The translations under genes were made by a program, and so were the position numbers. From Pseudomonadales bacterium (GTDB lineage: Bacteria; Pseudomonadota; Gammaproteobacteria; Pseudomonadales; Azotimanducaceae), in the NCBI GenBank assembly GCA_007128525.1, contig SKXG01000369.1:1-10837 (forward strand): a stretch of DNA of 10,837 nucleotides, in the 5' to 3' direction. The notes under the pieces were generated by a model. The model was not told where the DNA came from, searched no databases, and saw only the letters and a program-made list of their open reading frames with translations. Below, one piece after another: positions 5,798 to 10,837 of the stretch (positions are counted from its first letter, which is position 1; each line of letters opens with the position of its first letter).

Positions 5798-6838
5798 TTG
5801 ATAGAACAGACACCGACCATCGCAGCGTTAACATCGGATATTACGCTCGAGCCTAATGATCCTCTCCGTCTGGCTGCCCTGTGCGGCCCGCTTGATCAAA
5901 ACCTGAAATACATCGAACAGCGCATGGGCATCAGCATCCGCAACCGGGGCAATCAGTTCCAGGTATCGGGGCCGGCGCCGCGTGTCCACGAAGCCAATGT
6001 CCTGCTCAATACGCTGTATGCCGACACACTGGGTCAGGAGAGCCTGGAGTCGGAAGTCATTCACCTTTATCTGCAGGAGTCCGGCGTGGAAGCCATGATG
6101 CAAACGCAGTCCGATGGCGAAGCCCCTTTGCTGCAAACCCGGCACAAAACCATCAAGCCGCGCGGTGGCAACCAGACGGCCTACGTCGAGGCCATCCAGA
6201 GCATGGATGCCAATTTTGGTATTGGGCCGGCGGGCACCGGCAAGACGTATCTCGCGGTTGCCTGTGCCGTGGCCGCACTGGAGAGCCGGCGTGTGAACCG
6301 CATACTGCTGGTCCGCCCGGCGGTGGAGGCTGGTGAGAAGCTCGGTTTCCTGCCCGGTGACCTGGCGCAGAAGATCGATCCCTATCTGCGGCCGCTGTAT
6401 GACGCCCTGTATGAAATGATGGGTGTTGAGCGTGTGCACAAGTGTATCGAGCGCAACATCATTGAAGTGGCGCCGCTTGCGTTCATGCGCGGTCGGACTC
6501 TGAACAATGCCTTCATCATTCTCGACGAGAGTCAGAACACCACAGTCGAGCAGATGAAAATGTTCCTGACGCGTATCGGGTTTGGCTCCACGGCTGTGAT
6601 CACCGGGGATATCACGCAGATCGACCTGCCCCGCGGGGTACGATCCGGCCTGGTGCATGTGCTTGATGTGTTGTCGGAAGTGGAAGGCGTGTCGTTCACC
6701 CATTTTGGTGCCAAAGACGTTGTGCGTCACCCGCTGGTCAAGCGCATCGTGGAAGCCTATGCGCAGCACGACAAAGCGACCACGGATGGCAATGGTGGGG
6801 CGAAGCCCAACGGTAACGGTTCCGACAGGGGTGCCTGA
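5798..6838 (+). CDS. ybeZ: PhoH-like ATPase YbeZ
   Basis: A cytosolic P-loop ATPase of the PhoH family, YbeZ branch, known to work with the neighbouring YbeY and thought to act in RNA processing. The 346-residue protein has an N-terminal part resembling E. coli YbeZ from ITLEP (15-19) and LCGPLDQN (28-35), Walker A GPAGTGKT (143-150), VRPAVEAGEKLGFLPGDLAQ (172-191), DPYLRPLYDALYEM (194-207), Walker B FIILDESQN (239-247) and VITGDITQIDLP. The only start giving the conserved N-terminus is TTG at 5798, with poor Shine-Dalgarno (TGAG); no in-frame ATG lies between the promoter and RMGI at residue 43. The C-terminus is a low-complexity Asn/Gly-rich tail (NGNGGAKPNGNGSDRGA). ybeY starts 4 nt after the stop. 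Confidence 0.94.
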   Translation: MIEQTPTIAALTSDITLEPNDPLRLAALCGPLDQNLKYIEQRMGISIRNRGNQFQVSGPAPRVHEANVLLNTLYADTLGQESLESEVIHLYLQESGVEAMMQTQSDGEAPLLQTRHKTIKPRGGNQTAYVEAIQSMDANFGIGPAGTGKTYLAVACAVAALESRRVNRILLVRPAVEAGEKLGFLPGDLAQKIDPYLRPLYDALYEMMGVERVHKCIERNIIEVAPLAFMRGRTLNNAFIILDESQNTTVEQMKMFLTRIGFGSTAVITGDITQIDLPRGVRSGLVHVLDVLSEVEGVSFTHFGAKDVVRHPLVKRIVEAYAQHDKATTDGNGGAKPNGNGSDRGA

Positions 6839-6842
6839 TGCC

Positions 6843-7355
6843 ATGCCGATGAGTACCGACTCTGCGGAGGACGACAGTTGTCGTAGTGCATTAACCTCAG
6901 ACGAGCATGTCGAGGTGCAATATGCCTGTGCGTTCGAGCCTGTACCGTCCGAAGCGCAAGTGCATGCCTGGTGTACGCAGATAATGCGCGCTTTACACAG
7001 TAATGCATTGCTGTGCGTTCGGATCGTTGATGCCGATGAAAGTCAGTCTCTGAACCGCGAGTACCGTGGTCACGACCGCCCGACCAACGTCTTGTCCTTC
7101 CCTGCTGAAATTGACAATCCGGATCATCAGATCCCGGTACTTGGCGACCTGCTCATCTGTGCCCCGATCATCGCAGCAGAGGCGATGGAGCAGGGCAAGC
7201 CGCTGGCGCATCATTGGCAGCACATGCTGGTCCACGGGATCCTGCATCTGATGGGTTACGATCATCAGTTGCCCGATGAGCAGGCGGAGATGGAAGCGCA
7301 GGAAATCACACTGTTGGCGCAAATGGGCGTACCGGATCCCTATTGGATCGGGTAG
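6843..7355 (+). CDS. ybeY: Endoribonuclease YbeY (16S rRNA maturation)
   Basis: YbeY is a zinc-dependent single-strand endoribonuclease for 16S rRNA 3'-end processing and ribosome quality control. The 170-residue product has the zinc motif HGILHLMGYDH (131-141; H131, H135, H141), the conserved YRGHDRPTNVLSFP (74-87) with R75, LGDLLIC (100-106) and the C-terminal DPYWIG. Start choice is uncertain. ATG 6843 has AGGGG 12 nt upstream, and in-frame GTG 6831 and ATG 6849 are alternatives. From 6843 the N-terminus is about 20 residues longer than E. coli YbeY, and the first 20 (MPMSTDSAEDD..) look unconserved. It lies directly after its partner ybeZ and 17 nt before corC. Confidence 0.94.
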   Translation: MPMSTDSAEDDSCRSALTSDEHVEVQYACAFEPVPSEAQVHAWCTQIMRALHSNALLCVRIVDADESQSLNREYRGHDRPTNVLSFPAEIDNPDHQIPVLGDLLICAPIIAAEAMEQGKPLAHHWQHMLVHGILHLMGYDHQLPDEQAEMEAQEITLLAQMGVPDPYWIG

Positions 7356-7357
7356 CC

Positions 7358-7363
7358 GGAGAG
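7358..7363 (+). promoter_or_regulatory. Shine-Dalgarno that fixes the corC start
   Basis: GGAGAG sits nine bases before ATG 7373 but directly abuts ATG 7364, so it can serve only 7373. This agrees with the MSD N-terminus seen in other CorC proteins. Confidence 0.6.
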
Positions 7364-7372
7364 ATGAATAAC

Positions 7373-8212
7373 ATGAGTGACAACAATGGTCAGGATGGCC
7401 CGCAGAGATCCTGGCTTTCAAAGGTAGGCGGCCTCTTCTCGGCGGAGCCCTCCAACATGCAGGAGCTGACGGACCTGCTGCAGGATGCGGCCGACCGTGA
7501 GCTGTTCGATAACGATGCGCTGAACATCATCTTTGGCGCGCTGGCCGTTTCCGACATGCAGGTGCGCGACATCATGGTGCCGCGCTCGCAGCTGGTCTGT
7601 GTGCGTGCAGGAACCCGCCCGGACGATTTTCTGCCAACCATAATCGAATCCAGTCACTCGCGTTTCCCGGTGATTGGTGACGATATGGATGATGTGCGCG
7701 GTATTCTGCATGCCAAGGACATGCTGCCGCTGTTGCTGGTTGATGACTGGAGCGACTTTGACATCAAGGACTGCATGCGGGCAGCAGCCGTAGTGCCCGA
7801 GAGCAAGCGGCTGAACGTGCTGTTGCAGGACTTCCGCGCCAATCGCAATCACATGGCCGTGGTCATTGATGAGTATGGCCACATCTCCGGCGCCGTAACC
7901 ATTGAAGATGTACTGGAGCAGATCGTCGGCGAGATTGATGATGAGTATGACGTCGATGAGGAAGGCCTGATCAAGGAGATCGAACCGGACGTCTTCAATA
8001 TCAAGGCGATGACGGATGTCGACGAATTCAACGACTACTTCGAAACCGACTTCAGCGATGACGAGGCCGATACCATTGGTGGCCTGGTGCTGAAGGCTTT
8101 CGGCCATCTCCCCAAGCGCGGAGAAACCGCACGCCTTGGGGACTTCGAGTTCCGCGTTCTGAATGCCGACAGTCGGCGCATCCGCCTGTTGCGCATGCAG
8201 CGCAGTTCCTGA
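7373..8212 (+). CDS. corC: CorC/YbeX family CBS-pair protein (magnesium/cobalt efflux-associated)
   Basis: A 279-residue soluble CorC (YbeX) protein. Layout: N-terminal helical region about 1-60 with the EPSNMQELTDLL stretch; a CBS pair beginning VRDIMVPRSQLVCV (about 64-77), with ESSHSRFPVIGDD in CBS1 and VPESKRLNVLLQDFRANRNH then VVIDEYGHISGAVTIEDVLE in CBS2; an acidic linker EIDDEYDVDEEG; and a C-terminal CorC_HlyC (transporter-associated) domain ending LPKRGETARLGDF...ADSRRIRLLRM. The membrane DUF21 domain of the CNNM-like relatives is absent, as usual for YbeX. In E. coli and Salmonella it is linked to Mg2+/Co2+ efflux and to ribosome-related stress phenotypes. The ATG at 7373 was chosen from GGAGAG at 7358-7363. 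lnt begins 10 nt after its stop. Confidence 0.94.
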   Translation: MSDNNGQDGPQRSWLSKVGGLFSAEPSNMQELTDLLQDAADRELFDNDALNIIFGALAVSDMQVRDIMVPRSQLVCVRAGTRPDDFLPTIIESSHSRFPVIGDDMDDVRGILHAKDMLPLLLVDDWSDFDIKDCMRAAAVVPESKRLNVLLQDFRANRNHMAVVIDEYGHISGAVTIEDVLEQIVGEIDDEYDVDEEGLIKEIEPDVFNIKAMTDVDEFNDYFETDFSDDEADTIGGLVLKAFGHLPKRGETARLGDFEFRVLNADSRRIRLLRMQRSS

Positions 8213-8222
8213 CTAACCCCTG

Positions 8223-9752
8223 ATGACGTTTGATCTGACAGCGCTGTTGCGCCGCCACTGGACTCTGCCCTGGGCGCTGGCGCTGGCCGCCGGTCTGCTG
8301 ATGCCATTGGCACTGGCGCCCTTTGATTTTTGGCCGGCGAGCCTGCTCAGTGTCGCGCTGCTGTTTGTCGCGCTGGCCGGCAGCGGACGGCGCGCTTTCT
8401 GGCTGGGCTATGCGTACGGGCTGGGCAAGTACGGCCTTGGCGTGTCCTGGGTGTTCGTCAGCATCCATCAGTACGGCAATGCCTCGATTCCACTGGCAGC
8501 CTTGCTGGTGGCGCTCTTCGTCGCCGGGCTGGCGTTGTTTCCGGCACTGTTTACCTGGCTCTGGGGCCGCTTTGTGTATCGGTCCGATGTGCCGCTCGGC
8601 TGGTGCAATGCCACCAGCTTTGCGCTGGCATTCGTGCTGCATGAGTGGGTAACCACCTGGCTGCTGACCGGTTTTCCGTGGTTGCTGCTCGGCTATGCCC
8701 ACCTGGATACGGTACTGGCGTCACTGGCGCCGGTCGGTGGTGTGCTGTTGATCAGCCTGGCCGTCGCGCTCAGCGGCTGCTGGCTGGTTGCGGCATTGTT
8801 CGAGGGCGGCGCCAGTGTTCGGCTGCGCTGGTCGCTGGCCGGTCTGGCTGCAGCGCCCTGGGTGCTGGCATTGCTGGCATCGCTGCCGACCTGGGTGCAG
8901 GAGGTCGACCGCGGCAGTGTGGCGCTGGTGCAGGGCAATGTGCCGCAGGAAGCCAAGTGGCGGCCGGAAACCGTCGCGCCCATCATGGCGCTGTATCAGG
9001 AGCTGTCGGAGCCCCACTGGGGGCACGATCTGGTGATCTGGCCGGAAGCCGCGCTGACCGCTTTTCAGCATCAGATTCCGGACTATCTGGCTGACATGGA
9101 TCGCCGGGCGGCTGCCGGGGGTACAACGCTGGTCATGGGTATCCCGGCCTATGAACAGCGGCCGGACGGCACCGGCGCTTTCCTGAATACGGCCATCGCG
9201 CTGGGTCAGGGCGATGGGGCCTATACCAAGCGCCGGCTGGTGCCCTTTGGTGAATACGTGCCGCTGGCCGGTCTGCTGCGCGGTCTGATCGACTTCTTCG
9301 ACCTGCCCATGTCACGTGCCGTTGCCGGGCCGGAGAACCAGCCGCCGCTGATCGCCGGCGGCCGGCGGCTTGCCATGGCGATCTGCTACGAAATCGTCTA
9401 TCCCGATCTGGTACAGCGCAGCGCCCGCGACGCCGACCTGCTGGTGACCATCAGCAATGACGCCTGGTTTGGCCATTCGATTGGTCCGCACCAGCACATG
9501 CAGAAGGCGCGGATGCGTGCGCTGGAGAACGGTCGTTATCTGTTGCGGGCCACCAACAACGGTATTACCGGTGTCGTGGACCATCGTGGGCGCCTGCTTG
9601 AGGCCCTGCCGCAATTCGAGCTTGGCGTGCTGGAGCGCGAATACCGGGTCATGGGCGGTCGGACCTGGTTCTCCCGCACCGGCAGCACGCCGCTGCTGGT
9701 GCTGATGGGGCTGGGGCTGGGGCTGCTGATCTGGCTGCCCAGGCATCGCTAA
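8223..9752 (+). CDS. lnt: Apolipoprotein N-acyltransferase
   Basis: Lnt is the inner-membrane enzyme that N-acylates the N-terminal cysteine of apolipoproteins, using phospholipid as donor, the last step of lipoprotein maturation. The 509-residue protein has about six hydrophobic segments before residue 225 (for example 15-33, 39-53, 88-113, 131-150, 172-192, 202-222), then a periplasmic nitrilase-like domain from DRGSVALVQGNVPQEAKW (229-246). The catalytic triad is E275 (IWPEAALTAF), K336 (AYTKRRLVPFGEYVP) and C388 (AICYEIVYPD), with E344 in the FGEYVP loop. ISNDAWFG and RATNNGITGVVD follow, and a final membrane helix (about 490-505) anchors the C-terminus. The start ATG 8223 has no clear Shine-Dalgarno, so coupling to corC is likely. 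A (GGGGCT)3 repeat near the 3' end encodes GLGLGL in the last helix. Confidence 0.97.
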   Translation: MTFDLTALLRRHWTLPWALALAAGLLMPLALAPFDFWPASLLSVALLFVALAGSGRRAFWLGYAYGLGKYGLGVSWVFVSIHQYGNASIPLAALLVALFVAGLALFPALFTWLWGRFVYRSDVPLGWCNATSFALAFVLHEWVTTWLLTGFPWLLLGYAHLDTVLASLAPVGGVLLISLAVALSGCWLVAALFEGGASVRLRWSLAGLAAAPWVLALLASLPTWVQEVDRGSVALVQGNVPQEAKWRPETVAPIMALYQELSEPHWGHDLVIWPEAALTAFQHQIPDYLADMDRRAAAGGTTLVMGIPAYEQRPDGTGAFLNTAIALGQGDGAYTKRRLVPFGEYVPLAGLLRGLIDFFDLPMSRAVAGPENQPPLIAGGRRLAMAICYEIVYPDLVQRSARDADLLVTISNDAWFGHSIGPHQHMQKARMRALENGRYLLRATNNGITGVVDHRGRLLEALPQFELGVLEREYRVMGGRTWFSRTGSTPLLVLMGLGLGLLIWLPRHR

Positions 9753-9792
9753 AGTGATATTCTGCCGCACTTTTCCGGCCGGATACTCTGCG

Positions 9793-9809
9793 GCGCCCGT
9801 GGCGGGCGC
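9793..9809 (+). other. GC-rich hairpin in the lnt-leuS gap
   Basis: GCGCCCG and CGGGCGC form a perfect 7-bp stem with a 3-base loop, 33 nt before the leuS ATG. No T-run follows. It could be a weak lnt terminator or a structure in the leuS leader. No convincing -35/-10 pair stands out in the 89-nt gap; TATTCT at 9758-9763 is the best -10 and lacks a partner. Confidence 0.35.
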
Positions 9810-9841
9810 GCGCCGGCCACAGGTGTAGCCGGGACAGACCG

Positions 9842-10837
9842 ATGATCGAACAGCAATACGACCCTCACCGCATTGAAGCGGACGTGCAGCAACACTGGCA
9901 GGCGCAGCAAAGCTTCCTGACACGGGACGATGCCGATGCCGACAACTTCTATTGTCTGGCGATGTTTCCGTATCCGAGCGGCCAGCTGCATATGGGCCAT
10001 GTGCGCTGCTATACGCTGGCCGATGTCATTGGCCGCTATCAGCGTCTGAAGGGCAGGAACGTGCTGCAGCCGATGGGCTGGGATGCCTTTGGTCTGCCGG
10101 CCGAGAATGCCGCCATCAAGAATCAGGTACCACCAGCCGAGTGGACCTACAGCAACATCGATTACATGCGCGGGCAGATGCAGGCGCTCGGCTTTGCCAT
10201 TGACTGGTCGCGCGAGTTCGCCACCTGTGATCCCGATTACTACCGCTGGGAGCAGTGGTTCTTTACTCGGCTGCTGAAGAAAGGCCTAGTGTATCGCAAG
10301 AGTTCCTGGGTCAACTGGGACCCGGTGGATCAGACGGTCCTGGCCAACGAACAGGTGGTTGATGGACTGGGCTGGCGCAGTGGCGTGCCGGTTGAGCGGC
10401 GTGAGATGCCGCAGTGGTTCCTGAAGATCAGCGCCTATGCCGATGAGCTGCTCGACCAGTTGGATCAGATGGATTGGCCGGAGCAGGTCAAGGCCATGCA
10501 GCGCAACTGGATCGGTCGTTCCGAAGGTGTCGAGATCCGCTTCCCGGTCGTTGGCCGCGACGAGAAGCTGAGCGTCTATACCACGCGGCCCGATACGCTG
10601 CTCGGCGCCACCTATGTCGCGGTCGCACCGCAGCACCCGCTGGCGCTGGAAGCGGCGCAGCAGGATGCGGATCTGGCGACCTTTATCGAGAACTGCCGCA
10701 ACGTCAAGACGGCCGAGGCCGAACTGGCGACCATGGAAAAGCTCGGCCATCAGACCGCGCTCAGCGTCACGCATCCGCTGACCGGCGAAGCGCTGCCGGT
10801 GTGGGTCGCGAACTTCGTGTTGATGGAATATGGCTCG
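9842..10837 (+). CDS. leuS: Leucyl-tRNA synthetase, N-terminal 332 residues
   Basis: A class Ia aminoacyl-tRNA synthetase that charges tRNA-Leu; cut by the right edge. Recognised from the N-terminal [14 protein letters not shown], the catalytic-site segment [20 protein letters not shown] with the HIGH-type HMGH at 50-53, [16 protein letters not shown] (79-94), [14 protein letters not shown] (219-232), and the start of the CP1 editing domain with threonine-rich YTTRPDT (246-252), continuing to NFVLMEYGS. The KMSKS motif lies beyond the window. The zinc-module cysteines of E. coli LeuRS are absent: the segment reads VNWDPVDQ and DGLGWRSG instead of VNWCPNDQ and DGCCWRC. ATG 9842 follows a weak GGGACAG. 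A cysteine-less version of this module occurs in other bacterial LeuRS proteins, so no loss of function is implied. Confidence 0.97.
   Translation, partial: MIEQQYDPHRIEADVQQHWQAQQSFLTRDDADADNFYCLAMFPYPSGQLHMGHVRCYTLADVIGRYQRLKGRNVLQPMGWDAFGLPAENAAIKNQVPPAEWTYSNIDYMRGQMQALGFAIDWSREFATCDPDYYRWEQWFFTRLLKKGLVYRKSSWVNWDPVDQTVLANEQVVDGLGWRSGVPVERREMPQWFLKISAYADELLDQLDQMDWPEQVKAMQRNWIGRSEGVEIRFPVVGRDEKLSVYTTRPDTLLGATYVAVAPQHPLALEAAQQDADLATFIENCRNVKTAEAELATMEKLGHQTALSVTHPLTGEALPVWVANFVLMEYGS

Noticed and set aside
5828..6844. Long open frame of 338 codons antisense to phoH
   Set aside because: It mirrors the phoH codon pattern in GC-rich DNA, has no recognisable family, and the sense frame encodes an unmistakable PhoH protein.
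9707..9724. Three tandem GGGGCT hexamers at the end of lnt, as a phase-variation tract
   Set aside because: The unit is a multiple of three and encodes GL repeats in a membrane helix, so slippage would not shift the frame; three copies are too few.
9751..9773. Inverted repeat AAAGTG / CACTTT with TTTT after the lnt stop, as a terminator
   Set aside because: The 6-bp stem is AT-rich with an 11-base loop and would be unstable; the T-run is only four bases.
1..10837. CRISPR arrays, tRNA or rRNA genes, insertion sequences, prophage or defence genes
   Set aside because: No regularly spaced repeats, cloverleaf structures, transposase motifs or defence-family motifs were seen; gene order is compatible with stable chromosome.

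Overview
The window looks like chromosome from a gammaproteobacterium with GC of roughly 60% by eye. It has two divergent blocks. The right-hand block is the conserved order miaB / phoH(ybeZ) - ybeY - corC(ybeX) - lnt - leuS, an arrangement known from Pseudomonas, Escherichia and relatives. The DUF1820 gene divergent from miaB also fits a Pseudomonas-like lineage. I cannot name a genus.

Left block, 1-4123, all on the minus strand. Transcription probably starts from a sigma70-like promoter near 4182-4209. In order of transcription it holds: a DUF1820 protein; an AMP-forming acyl-CoA synthetase starting 8 nt after it; after 97 nt, a small protein with a cereblon-type CULT domain; after about 80 nt, a divergent 6-pyruvoyl-tetrahydropterin synthase/QueD-family protein; a short-chain dehydrogenase overlapping it by ATGA; and, after a hairpin, the first 114 codons of a VUT/YhhQ-type transporter that runs off the left edge. 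The last three suggest a pterin or deazapurine theme. The pterin-synthase homologue keeps its zinc histidines but has replaced the cysteine, histidine and glutamate normally used by QueD, so its reaction is open.

Right block, 4341-10837, all on the plus strand. miaB (tRNA ms2i6A37 methylthiotransferase) has its own -10 element. A stop-codon hairpin and a promoter with a perfect TTGACA separate it from phoH, which appears to start at a TTG. ybeY (endoribonuclease for 16S rRNA maturation), corC and lnt (apolipoprotein N-acyltransferase) follow with gaps of 4 to 17 nt. leuS (leucyl-tRNA synthetase) begins 89 nt after lnt and is cut by the right edge after 332 codons. These are housekeeping genes for RNA modification and processing, envelope lipoprotein maturation and translation.

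The least-described material is in the left block: the bacterial CULT protein, whose biological role is unknown, and the translationally coupled pterin-synthase-like/dehydrogenase pair. I saw no mobile elements, CRISPR arrays, tRNA or rRNA genes. No gene-free stretch exceeds 300 bases; the longest is the 217-base divergent promoter region 4124-4340.
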